From: Halobacteriales archaeon QS_4_69_34
GTDB taxonomy: Archaea > Halobacteriota > Halobacteria > Halobacteriales > Halococcaceae
Assembly (NCBI GenBank): GCA_003021045.1
Contig: PXRN01000030.1
Span: forward strand, 1 to 64,000
Reading direction: 5' to 3'
Length of the DNA stretch: 64,000 nt
The translations under genes and the position numbers were made by a program. The notes under the pieces were generated by a model, which made no database searches, was not told where the DNA came from, and saw only the letters and a program-made list of their open reading frames with translations. This document shows, in pieces, positions 7,971 to 15,750 of this stretch. Numbering within the stretch: the stretch's first letter is position 1; the number at the start of each line of letters is the position of its first letter.

Positions 7971-8807
7971 TCACCCCTCCGTTCGCGGCGTTCGCGCGGT
8001 CCGCGGGGTTCGATCCAGCCCTTCGAGCTTCGCGGCCTGCCGGCGGGCGATCCGCGTCACGGCCGCCACCCGCTCGGCCCGCGGCGGGAGTCCGTCCCCG
8101 GACTCGCCGCGATTGCCCGTGGACTCGCCGCGGGTCTTCCTCGGGGCGGCCGGCCGGTGCGTGATGCGGAAGACGTGGTCGGCGGTGACGACCTCGATGT
8201 CGGTCGCCGGCCCGGACCACCACGCGAACGCCGTCTCGCCGACCTCCAGGACTGTGGTCTCGACCGAGTCGTCCTTCCGGTAGCGCTCGGGCAGGCCGCC
8301 GAGCGAGCACTCCCCTCCGAGCGCGTCGAGCGCCTCGCCCCGACACGGCCAGACGCGGATCCGGAGCGTCCGTGGATACGGCTGGGCGCTGCGATAGCGC
8401 CCGACGATCGTTCCCCCCTCGCTCACCGCCGGCGCGCCCGTCAGCTCGTAGTTCCCGCCCTCGAGCTCCCCGGCCCGCAGCAGTCGTCCGGTGGACCCGT
8501 CGGGAGCCTCGCCCGTGGCGTCCCGTCCGCCGCCGGTCGACTCGACGGTCGCGTCGGTCGTGTCGGTCGGCTCGGCGGCCGACTCGGCCGTCTCTCGGGG
8601 CGCTTCGGTCGTCTCTCGGGTCGTCCCGCTCGGCCGGGGGACTGGTTCGGTCGGCCCGGGACCCGCTCCGGTCGACCCGGGGGCTGTTTCGGTCGGCCCG
8701 GTCGATCTCCGGGTCGAGGCCGTCGGGGAGCTGTCGGCGAGACATCCCGACAGCCCGGCGACGATCGCCGCCGCGCCGATCGAGCGGAGCAGCTCACGCC
8801 TGTGCAT
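7971..8807 (-). CDS. putative exported lipoprotein with Thr/Glu/Pro-rich stalk
   Basis: A 278-residue protein beginning MHRRELLRSIGAAAIVAGLS followed by GC: a Tat-like twin-arginine signal ending in a lipobox with Cys at about residue 22, so it is probably a membrane-anchored exterior protein. Residues about 25-110 are a Thr/Glu/Pro/Gly-rich stalk, a likely O-glycosylated spacer. A globular part follows (GGNYELTGAPAVSEGGTIVG, then CRGE...GGEC with two Cys that may pair). No enzymatic motif is recognised. The ATG at 8807 was chosen because the signal peptide begins there. It is convergent with the DMT gene. Confidence 0.6.
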   Translation of the reverse strand: MHRRELLRSIGAAAIVAGLSGCLADSSPTASTRRSTGPTETAPGSTGAGPGPTEPVPRPSGTTRETTEAPRETAESAAEPTDTTDATVESTGGGRDATGEAPDGSTGRLLRAGELEGGNYELTGAPAVSEGGTIVGRYRSAQPYPRTLRIRVWPCRGEALDALGGECSLGGLPERYRKDDSVETTVLEVGETAFAWWSGPATDIEVVTADHVFRITHRPAAPRKTRGESTGNRGESGDGLPPRAERVAAVTRIARRQAAKLEGLDRTPRTARTPRTEG

Positions 8808-8927
8808 TCGATCGGGAGCGGGGGGCACGGCGATCGACGGCGGTGCCCGGAACGGCAGTATCGTGGACAGCGTCGTGGATGGCGATGCCGGCGGTGACGG
8901 TGCCGGGGACGGTCGTCACGGGCGGAC

Positions 8928-9458
8928 TCAGGCGAACCGTTCCTGGTAGAGTTCTTGGGCGTGCTCGATGGCGTCGTGGGCCGCCGCCCGGCCCTCCCAG
9001 CCGAGCGTCTCGACTTCCTTGCCCGCTTCGAGGTTCTTGTAGGTCGAGAAGAACTCGTCGATCTCCGTGCGGGTCTGCTCGGGGATGTCCCCGAGGTCCT
9101 CGATGTGGTCGAAACGGGGGTCCTCCGTCGGGACGGCGATCACCTTGTCGTCCTGCTCGCCGTCGTCGTCCATGCCCATCAGCGCGACGGGTCGAACTTC
9201 GACGATACAGCCGGGGAACGTCGGATCCTCGACCAGCACGAGCACGTCGAAGGGGTCCTCGTCGTCGTAGTAGCTCCGGGGAATGAACCCGTAGTCGGCG
9301 GGGTAGTGGACGTTCGAGTGCAGCACCCGGTCGAGCACTACTCCGGGGACGTCCTTGTCGTACTCGTACTTGTTGCGCTCGCCCTTCAGACACTCGACGA
9401 CGGTATGGATCTCCTCGGGCGGGTCCGGGCCGGTCTCGAGGTCTTCCCAGAGGTTCAT
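8928..9458 (-). CDS. ppa: inorganic pyrophosphatase (class A)
   Basis: This 176-residue soluble enzyme hydrolyses pyrophosphate to two phosphates, pulling biosynthetic reactions forward. The substrate-binding ERNKYEYDK, HYPADYGFIPRS and the metal site DEDPFDVLVLV (the family's Asp triad signature) are all present, as is the late KNLEAGKEVE segment. Its length is standard for the hexameric family. The start MNLWEDLETG at 9458 fits the haloarchaeal consensus; an in-frame ATG three codons upstream is less likely. The gene is divergent from the PadR-type regulator at 9677 across a 218-nt gap. Confidence 0.95.
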   Translation of the reverse strand: MNLWEDLETGPDPPEEIHTVVECLKGERNKYEYDKDVPGVVLDRVLHSNVHYPADYGFIPRSYYDDEDPFDVLVLVEDPTFPGCIVEVRPVALMGMDDDGEQDDKVIAVPTEDPRFDHIEDLGDIPEQTRTEIDEFFSTYKNLEAGKEVETLGWEGRAAAHDAIEHAQELYQERFA

Positions 9459-9646
9459 CACGGTCACAGTATGAGAGGCGAGCGAAAAGTCCTTTCGTCA
9501 TCTCCGCGCCGGGGCCTGCGAGCGGGGTCCGACCGCCCGGGTCGGCCGCGACCGTCGTACGGCCACGGGCGACTCGTCCGGCTCGGTCCGGTCGCCCTGC
9601 CGTCCCGACGCTCTATCGTGTGGAACGAATGTGAAATAGCAAAGCA

Positions 9647-9653
9647 TTAAATA
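9647..9653 (+). promoter_or_regulatory. TATA box of the PadR-type gene
   Basis: TTAAATA in an AT-rich patch, about 24-30 nt before the ATG at 9677, predicts a leaderless or nearly leaderless transcript. GTGTGG occurs on both sides of it and could be part of an operator; that is inference. Confidence 0.55.
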
Positions 9654-9676
9654 GTGTGGTGACATATCCTCGCGCG

Positions 9677-10036
9677 ATGTCAGAGGCACGATCCATCCCC
9701 GACGATCCGGGCGTCGCACGCGACCTGACCGCCTTTCAGGGGAACATTCTGGCCGTCCTCTCCGAGGAGGCGATGTACGGGCTGGCGATCAAGCGCGAAC
9801 TGGAGGAGTACTACGGCTCGGAGGTCAACCACGGTCGGCTCTATCCGAACCTCGACGACCTCGTCGAGAAGGGGTTCGTCCAGAAGTCAGAACGCGACAA
9901 GCGCACCAACGATTACGCGCTCACCGACGACGGCTACGCGGCCGTCGTAGACCAGCTCGGCTGGACGCTCTCGAAGTTCGTCACCAGCGAGGAACGCGCC
10001 GGTACCATCCGAGACCTGATCGACGACCAGCTGTAA
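9677..10036 (+). CDS. PadR-family winged-helix regulator, RosR-like
   Basis: A 119-residue winged-helix protein. DLTAFQGNILAVLSEEAMYG, then LAIKRELEEYYGSEVNHGRL and YPNLDDLVEKGFV, cover the recognition helix and wing of the PadR fold. The NHGRLYPNLD segment is highly characteristic of haloarchaeal PadR proteins, including RosR, which reorganises transcription under oxidative stress. The C-terminal helix would dimerise. The longer frame from 9656 is rejected because the TATA box lies just before it and the second ATG matches the family start. It is divergent from ppa. Confidence 0.85.
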   Translation: MSEARSIPDDPGVARDLTAFQGNILAVLSEEAMYGLAIKRELEEYYGSEVNHGRLYPNLDDLVEKGFVQKSERDKRTNDYALTDDGYAAVVDQLGWTLSKFVTSEERAGTIRDLIDDQL

Positions 10037-10126
10037 CTCCCCGCGGCGTGGGGCGGCGACCGTCCGTCTTCCGCTCTCCTCTCCGTCGAGATCGCCGACG
10101 TCTGTTCGTGTGTTCGCCGTCGGGCG

Positions 10127-10708
10127 CTACTCCCCGGAGCGACCGCCGGCCCGCTCCTCGACGAGCGTGAGCGACTCCTCGACGACTTCTTCCTGCTCGT
10201 CGGTGGGCCACGTGTTCCGCGGGAAGTACTCCGTCAGGAACTCCGCGATCGTCGCCTCGGACGCGGATTCGACCCGGCGGGCGTGGTGGTTGCTCATGAA
10301 CTCGGCGAACGCCCGTGCGTTCGCGCCGTGGACTTCTCCATACTCGGCGGCGACGCGCTCGGCGACGCCCTCGTTGTGCGCCGCGATGTGCTCCCAGTCT
10401 TCGGCCTCGCCCGGCCCCGAGAGCCGCCGTTCGACCGCGCGGGAGCGGTCCTCGATCCGCCCCGGGCGCACGATCCCGTCCTCGATCCACTCCGCGGGAT
10501 AACAGACGAGCACCGCGTCCTCGTCCTCCTCGCGGACGCGCGCCGCGAACCCGCGTTCGGCGAGCAGCGCGTCGCGCTCGGCGCGGTAGGCGGCGCGCTC
10601 GCTCTCGTCGGCCGCTCCGCGTGCGAGACGGGTCAGCCGCTCGGCCTCCTCGACCGTCGCGCCCGGCAGCTCCGGCGATGACGGCGACGGCGAGTCGTCC
10701 TCAGCCAT
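10127..10708 (-). CDS. rnhA operon partner protein (haloarchaeal, unknown function)
   Basis: A 193-residue acidic, mostly helical protein. It starts MAEDDSPSPSSPELPGATVE and contains RLARGAADESERAAYRAERD, LVCYPAEWIEDGIVRPGRIE and FAEFMSNHHARRVESASEAT. I recall it as the uncharacterised 'rnhA operon protein' family (DUF7108-like). Its start overlaps the end of rnhA by eight bases, so the pair is translated from one message. No catalytic motif was seen. A role linked to RNase HI, such as handling RNA-DNA hybrids, is inference from the conserved pairing. Confidence 0.75.
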   Translation of the reverse strand: MAEDDSPSPSSPELPGATVEEAERLTRLARGAADESERAAYRAERDALLAERGFAARVREEDEDAVLVCYPAEWIEDGIVRPGRIEDRSRAVERRLSGPGEAEDWEHIAAHNEGVAERVAAEYGEVHGANARAFAEFMSNHHARRVESASEATIAEFLTEYFPRNTWPTDEQEEVVEESLTLVEERAGGRSGE

Positions 10709-11345
10709 CGTCGAGTGCCTCGGTGGCGAGTTCGTCCGCGCGCTCGTTGACCTCGCGGGGGACGTGTTCGATCGACCAGTCGTCGACGCCGGCGAGCAGC
10801 TCGCGGACCCTGACCCTGCGTTCGCGCAGTCCCGGGTCGTTCGCGTCCCACTCGCCCCGGACCTGCCGGACGACCAGCTGTGAGTCCCCGCGGAGCTCGA
10901 CCTCGGCGAAGCCGTACTCGCGGGCGATCTCGACGGCCCGGACGAGTGCCTCGTACTCGGCGCGATTGTTGGTGGTCTCGCCGATGCGCTCGCCGCCCTC
11001 GGCGACGATGCCCTCGCTCGTGACGAGCACCCACCCGACGGCGGCGGGTCCGGGATTGCCCCGCGACGCGCCGTCGAAGTAGACGTGGACGCGCCCGCCC
11101 GCCCGGCCGTCGTCCTCGCGGTCGCCCCCCTCGCCGTCGCTCCCGCGGCCGCCAGTCCGGAGGATCGCCGCGAGCCGGGCCGGCTCGCGTCCCTGCACGA
11201 CGACCTTCCCGTCGTAGGCGACCGCGGTCGCCCCTTCGTGTTCGGCCCGCCAGCGCTCGTGGTCGGTGTTGCCCGCACCCACCGCGACCCCGGCGGCGGC
11301 GAGCGCCTCGCGGGCCGCCTCGGCGTCGCACTCGACGACCGGCAT
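10701..11345 (-). CDS. rnhA: ribonuclease HI
   Basis: A 214-residue enzyme that cleaves RNA in RNA-DNA hybrids. The N-terminal 60 residues (MPVVECDAEAAREALAAAGV...) resemble the hybrid-binding-like extension seen in haloarchaeal RNase HI. After a Gly/Asp linker at about 70-82, the catalytic domain starts at VYFDGASRGNPGPAAVGWVL with the first Asp. NNRAEYEAL gives the Glu, ELRGDSQLVV the second Asp and NERADELA the last Asp, completing the DEDD set. It is divergent from tfb across 637 nt and overlaps its downstream partner by eight bases. Confidence 0.93.
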   Translation of the reverse strand: MPVVECDAEAAREALAAAGVAVGAGNTDHERWRAEHEGATAVAYDGKVVVQGREPARLAAILRTGGRGSDGEGGDREDDGRAGGRVHVYFDGASRGNPGPAAVGWVLVTSEGIVAEGGERIGETTNNRAEYEALVRAVEIAREYGFAEVELRGDSQLVVRQVRGEWDANDPGLRERRVRVRELLAGVDDWSIEHVPREVNERADELATEALDDG

Positions 11346-11643
11346 CGGTAGGAGGGTGTCGGCTGCGGGGCATATCGGTTCCGATTCGCCGCCGGCGACG
11401 GGAGGGGGTTCGGGCGAGCGGGACGCCGGCTGCGAGCGTCGATCGAGTCGGGACGGACCGCGAGTTCGGCGCGCGAACCGTGGTCGCCGCACCGCACGAT
11501 CCACGCGCCTCCCGGGCCGATTCGCCCATCGGATGGGCTGGACAGCAATACGCAAACATCGACCGGCAGCGAACGCTCGATAGCGCTGGGTGTTCCGGCT
11601 GCGTCTACGAGACGATTCCGTCCGACAGCACGACTCGGTCGGA

Positions 11644-11841
11644 TCGAGGTGCGACCGCGAGTGCCGATATACCCGAGAGACCGCACCCGCCCCGCGACGC
11701 CACCGCAGCCGTCCACACCGCGGGCGACACCCCCAACCGATTCGCTCGCTGGCCACCGACGACACACCGCAGTCACGCCACAGCCCTTCTCGCCCCTCTC
11801 CCACACGAGCGTTGCGTACGACGATTACGCGCGGCCGCGCC
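11644..11841 (+). repeat. dispersed intergenic element, copy B
   Basis: Matches copy A in the early block (GCGACCGCGAGTGCCGATAT, then CCCGAGAGACCGCACC), in AACCGATTCGCTCG, and in the late block CTCTCCCACACGAGCG followed by GCGGCCGCGCC. The distance between early and late blocks is about 120 nt in both copies. It lies upstream of rnhA and tfb but contains no open frame of note. Confidence 0.5.
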
Positions 11842-11947
11842 GGCCGCACCAGCCGACTCTCCGTGACTCCGGCCGTCCGACGGATCGACCGCCCGGCGAC
11901 GCGGTGGGGCCGGCGCGGGACTCCTCCCACAAAGCACTTACCAAGGG

Positions 11948-11953
11948 TTTAAG
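11948..11953 (+). promoter_or_regulatory. TATA box of tfb
   Basis: TTTAAG within CCAAGGGTTTAAGTTCG lies 30-35 nt before the ATG at 11983, predicting a leader of only a few bases. A second AT-rich word (TTAAATG) directly before the start is too close to serve as TATA. Confidence 0.6.
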
Positions 11954-11982
11954 TTCGACGAAGATACAACCACTTAAATGCG

Positions 11983-12957
11983 ATGACACGGTCCACCCGC
12001 CAGCGCGAGCGCCAGACCGAGACGGAGGAAGTCGAAGAACGGGACGAGCAGGGGGAGGGGGTGCGTGGCTGTCCCGAGTGCGATTCGTCGAACCTGATCA
12101 AGAGCTCCGATCGGGGGGAGCTCGTCTGTGAGGACTGCGGACTCGTCGTCGAGGAGGAGAACATCGATCCCGGCCCGGAGTGGCGCGCGTTCAATCACTC
12201 CGAGCGCCAGCAGAAGTCCCGGGTGGGCGCGCCGACCACCCAGACGATGCACGACAAGGGGCTCACGACGACGATCGACTGGAAGGACAAGGACGCGTAC
12301 GGGCGATCGATCTCCTCGAAGAAGCGCTCCCAGATGCACCGGCTGCGCAAGTGGCAGGAACGCATCCGCACGAAGGACGCCGGCGAGCGCAACCTCCAGT
12401 TCGCGCTCAGCGAGATCGACCGGATGGCGAGCGCGCTCGGGGTGCCCCGGTCGGTTCGGGAGGTCGCCTCGGTGATCTATCGGAGCGCGCTCGACGGCGA
12501 CCTCATCCGCGGGCGCTCGATCGAGGGCGTCGCCACCTCCTCGCTCTATGCGGCCTGCCGGAAGGAGGGCATCCCCCGTTCGCTGGAGGAGATCAGCGAG
12601 GTCTCCCGTGTCGAGCGCAAGGAGATCGGCCGCACCTACCGCTACGTCTCCCAGGAGCTCGGCCTCGAGATGGAACCCGTCGATCCCCAGAAGTACGTCC
12701 CCCGGTTCTGTTCGGAGCTCACGCTCTCGGAGGAGGTCCAGTCGAAAGCCAACGAGATAATCGACACCACCGCCGAAAAGGGACTCCTGTCGGGCAAATC
12801 GCCCACCGGGTACGCCGCCGCCGCCATCTACGCCGCGTCCTTGCTCTGTAACGAGAAGAAGACCCAGCGCGAGGTCGCAGACGTCGCCCAGGTCACCGAG
12901 GTCACGATTCGCAACCGGTACCAAGAGCAGATCGAGGCGATGGGCATCCATAGCTAG
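11983..12957 (+). CDS. tfb: transcription initiation factor IIB (TFB)
   Basis: A 324-residue general initiation factor that bridges TBP-bound promoter DNA and RNA polymerase. The zinc ribbon uses C30, C33, C49 and C52 (CPEC...CEDC). The B-finger/reader region follows ([20 protein letters not shown]), then two cyclin folds from about 120 and 215. The second ends with a recognition helix ([20 protein letters not shown]) that contacts the BRE. Haloarchaea usually carry several TFBs with differing promoter preferences; this one is full length and canonical. The short leader and strong TATA fit a housekeeping copy. Confidence 0.96.
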   Translation: MTRSTRQRERQTETEEVEERDEQGEGVRGCPECDSSNLIKSSDRGELVCEDCGLVVEEENIDPGPEWRAFNHSERQQKSRVGAPTTQTMHDKGLTTTIDWKDKDAYGRSISSKKRSQMHRLRKWQERIRTKDAGERNLQFALSEIDRMASALGVPRSVREVASVIYRSALDGDLIRGRSIEGVATSSLYAACRKEGIPRSLEEISEVSRVERKEIGRTYRYVSQELGLEMEPVDPQKYVPRFCSELTLSEEVQSKANEIIDTTAEKGLLSGKSPTGYAAAAIYAASLLCNEKKTQREVADVAQVTEVTIRNRYQEQIEAMGIHS

Positions 12958-13232
12958 CTGCCCGCGTTCGACTCCGGTCGTCGCACCGGTCCGAAGCCGT
13001 ACCGACCGTTCGGGACGACCGGCGCGTTCCGCTCAACCTGGACGCCCGGTGCGGGGGCGGTGTCGTGGTGCTCGTGGGTGTCGTAGTTCGAGGCGGCGGC
13101 CGCGCTCGTGGTCCCACCGAGACCGAGCACGCCCGCGGCGAGCGCGCCCGTCGTCTCGAGGCGCGTCGAGCCGTCGGGCGGTATCGTTCGGGGCCGCCCG
13201 GGCGACCGAGGACGATTTCGGCCTCTGACCAT
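12954..13232 (-). pseudogene. possible remnant of an exported protein (signal-peptide-like segment)
   Basis: A 92-codon frame on the minus strand has a middle segment (RLETTGALAAGVLGLGGTTS) that looks like the hydrophobic part of a haloarchaeal Tat signal, but the twin arginines are absent. It is followed by a His/Pro-rich tail (NYDTHEHHDTAPAPGVQVER) and an early stop. The upstream 30 residues are Arg/Pro-rich and non-descript. It could be the decayed start of a secreted protein gene or a chance frame. It lies between tfb and the Tat-exported propeller gene. Confidence 0.3.
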
Positions 13233-13250
13233 CCCTTCCTCCGGCCGTCG

Positions 13251-13389
13251 CCCGGCCGCCGAACCTATTCTGTTAGGCCGTATTTTCTTGTGCGCGACGC
13301 CGGTATCGGCGCCCATGTCCCACGGACCGAACGGACGGCACGACCGGGGCGGCGAAGACCCATCGCGGCTCGACCTCTCGCGACGGACG
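13251..13389 (+). repeat. direct repeat, copy 1 (leader and signal-peptide start of the propeller gene)
   Basis: About 135 nt that recur, slightly altered, immediately after the gene at 15473-15606. This copy includes the AT-rich GGCCGTATTTTCTTGTG, the near-palindrome GACGCCGGTATCGGCGCC (13296-13313), the ATG at 13315 and about 25 codons. Confidence 0.8.
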
Positions 13390-15471
13390 CTGTTCAAGAC
13401 CGTCGCGAGCGGGCTGGCGGTCGCGGGACTGAGTGCGTCGGGGGTCGGCGGCCACCCGACGAGCGGCGACCACGGCAACGAGGGCCACGAGCACGTCCTC
13501 GAGGACGACTTCGGGATGACGAACGTCGGCTACCACTCGCTGGGCGGCGTCGGCAGCGAGTCACTCAGCGGGAGTCCCGACGAGCCCCACTACGGCGGCC
13601 TCAGCGAACTCCGCGTGAAGGGCGACATCGCGGCCTGCGGGCTGATCTCCAGCAAGTCGCCGACCGTCGACCGCGGGGTCGCACTGCTGGACGTCAGCGC
13701 CTACACCCGCGCCGAGAGCCGCGAGGAACTGGAACGAGCGGAGATGACGGTGCTGTCGTTCATCCCGAACGAGGACAACGCGACGTCGGTGATGGACGTG
13801 AAGTTCTCCGACGACGGCCAGTACCTCTTCGTCACCCAGCAGCCGGTCGCGGCCCTGTTCGCGGTACTGGCCGGCAACGCACCGGAGGCTCGCTCCGAGG
13901 GCGATAGCTTCGAGAACCCGGAACACGCGGGCGTGTTGGCGGTCGACGTCTCCAACCCCGGCGACCCCGAGATCCTCGGCCGCCAGGAGTACGCCTTCGG
14001 GATGCACAACTGCTATCACCACCGGATCGGCGGCGAGGACTACGTCTTCGGCGTCACGGGGCCGCTCGGCGACCCGGCCGGCGTCTACGTCCACCGGTTC
14101 GACCGCACCTCCGGAGAGCTCGAGCTGGTCAACTTCTGGGCCCACGACGCCGAATACCGGCAAGGCGAGGTCGGCGACCCCACGAACAAGGCCGGCCTCG
14201 CGAGCAACGAGTACTACGCCCACGACATTACGGTCATCGACGACCCCGTTACGGGCGACCCCTACGCGTACCTCGCGAACTGGGGCACGGAACACGACAG
14301 CGGGAACAGCAAGTCCGGCGCCCGCGTCCTCGACGTGAGCGACCCGGCGGACATCGAGGAACTCGGCGTGTTCACGATGGAGCGGGCCCACACGATCGAA
14401 CCGATCCGGCGGACGGTGAACGGCAAGCGGCTGTTCGTCGTCGGCCAGGAGAACCCCAACCCGGACGCCGACACCGGGGATGGCTCCGAGAAGTACACGA
14501 ACGAGCGCGGCCACACCGGTCACTACTACCTGGTGGACGCGACCGGCGTGGAGAAAGACGACGTGGACCTCGGGGCAGCCTCCCTCGACACCGAGGAGTC
14601 CACCGCGGGCGACGAGCTCGCGAAGTGGGTCTGGCGGACGAACGCCGCCTTCGACGATTTCACCTACAGCGCCCACAACATCGACATCATCGACACCGAG
14701 GTCGACGGCACTCGACGGCTGTTCGTCACCGCGGGCCACTATCACGCCGGCACGCGCGTCCTGGAGATCGGCTACCCCGGCGGACCGGCCGTTAGCGAGG
14801 AAGACCGGCAGGGCGACCCCTACGACGACCTCTCCGAGGACGAGGAACCGATCTCCGAGGGCGGCAACCCCTCGGGCTCGAACGGATGGCTCCTGGCCGA
14901 GACGGGCTGGTCGCGGACCCACTTCAACACGCCGCCGGACTCGAAGTTCGGCTCGCTGTCGGCGGCGACGCCGTACCGCTGGGGTGCCGTCGGGGAGAAC
15001 GGCGTGATCTTCTCGTCGGACATCTCGACGGGCGTCTACGCGATGCGGCTCGACGACCCCGCCATCCCCGTCGGGACCCGCACGGTCCACGAGGCGTCGG
15101 CGACCCTCGAGGACGACGGCTCGACGTTCACCGCCGGTCAGACCAATCAGGTGACGATCACTGTCGAGACCGAAGCGCCCGTCGAGGTCCGGCTCAACGT
15201 TCCACGGCTCTGGGAGGTCGTGGCCGGCGACCCCCATGAGGAGCGCGAGGTCGCGGACAACCGCCTCGTCGAGTTCGACGAGCCGGCCGACGGCTCGACG
15301 AAATTCGACGTGTTCCTGGAACCCCAGGAGGCACCCACCGGAACCGTCTACACGCTCGGCCCGGTCGAGGTGACGTCCGATGTCGACGCGGCCAACGACC
15401 AGCAGATCTGGGAGGCGCTTCCCGACACCGAGGACGCGAACGTCGTCGTCGGGCGGCGCCAGCCGTCCTGA
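13315..15471 (+). CDS. Tat-exported LVIVD/beta-propeller repeat protein
   Basis: A 718-residue secreted protein. LSRRTLFKTVASGLAVAGLS is a clear Tat signal. The body has repeated blades ending in LDVS/VDVSNPGDPEILGRQEYA-like segments (ALLDVSAYTR, LAVDVSNPGDPEILG, RVLDVSDPADIEELG), the LVIVD pattern, and many acidic and His residues. His-rich stretches (MHNCYHHRIGG, TAGHYHAGTRVLEIGY) could bind metal; that is inference. The last 140 residues (TFTAGQTNQVTITVETEAPV...) look like an Ig-type domain. The ATG at 13315 fits the signal. A partial copy of its 5' end lies just after the stop (15473-15606). Substrate or ligand is unknown. Confidence 0.8.
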   Translation: MSHGPNGRHDRGGEDPSRLDLSRRTLFKTVASGLAVAGLSASGVGGHPTSGDHGNEGHEHVLEDDFGMTNVGYHSLGGVGSESLSGSPDEPHYGGLSELRVKGDIAACGLISSKSPTVDRGVALLDVSAYTRAESREELERAEMTVLSFIPNEDNATSVMDVKFSDDGQYLFVTQQPVAALFAVLAGNAPEARSEGDSFENPEHAGVLAVDVSNPGDPEILGRQEYAFGMHNCYHHRIGGEDYVFGVTGPLGDPAGVYVHRFDRTSGELELVNFWAHDAEYRQGEVGDPTNKAGLASNEYYAHDITVIDDPVTGDPYAYLANWGTEHDSGNSKSGARVLDVSDPADIEELGVFTMERAHTIEPIRRTVNGKRLFVVGQENPNPDADTGDGSEKYTNERGHTGHYYLVDATGVEKDDVDLGAASLDTEESTAGDELAKWVWRTNAAFDDFTYSAHNIDIIDTEVDGTRRLFVTAGHYHAGTRVLEIGYPGGPAVSEEDRQGDPYDDLSEDEEPISEGGNPSGSNGWLLAETGWSRTHFNTPPDSKFGSLSAATPYRWGAVGENGVIFSSDISTGVYAMRLDDPAIPVGTRTVHEASATLEDDGSTFTAGQTNQVTITVETEAPVEVRLNVPRLWEVVAGDPHEEREVADNRLVEFDEPADGSTKFDVFLEPQEAPTGTVYTLGPVEVTSDVDAANDQQIWEALPDTEDANVVVGRRQPS

Positions 15472-15472
15472 C

Positions 15473-15606
15473 CCCGGCCGCCGAACCCACTCGATCAGGC
15501 CGTATTTTCTCGTGGGCGACGCCGGTATCGGCGTCCACGCCCCACAGACCGGACGGACCGACCGGGGCGGCGAGGACCCTCGGGGCTCGACCGCTCGCGA
15601 CGGACG
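15473..15606 (+). repeat. direct repeat, copy 2 (5' remnant after the propeller gene)
   Basis: Repeats 13251-13389 with small gaps: GGCCGTATTTTCTCGTGGGC, a perfect inverted repeat GACGCCGGTATCGGCGTC (15518-15535), then the counterpart of the gene's first 25 codons. The initiating ATG has become ACG, and homology fades after CTCGCGACGGACG. It looks like the promoter and start of a lost tandem paralogue. Confidence 0.8.
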
Positions 15607-15750
15607 TTCGTCGAGGGAGCCGGTCGCGGACACGACCGAATCGAACGCGGTCGCCGGCGTCGACAGCTCCGTCCGAGCGGGCCCCCCGGTCGCCGGGAGA
15701 CACTCCGGAAGTCCGCAGACCCCGGGGCCGCGAGCGGAGCCGAGCGGCGG

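Larger units (their letters stand above)
11346..11982. other. 637-nt divergent intergenic region between rnhA and tfb
   Basis: Contains copy B of the dispersed repeat (11644-11841) and the tfb promoter at its right end. The part next to rnhA holds no supportable gene. A relatively AT-rich patch around 11545-11560 (CAATACGCAAACATCG) may hold the rnhA promoter, but no clear TATA box could be named. Confidence 0.5.

Noticed and set aside
13561-15633. 690-codon minus-strand frame opposite the propeller gene
   Set aside because: Shadow of the Tat-exported gene, which has a signal peptide, family repeats and proper codon bias.
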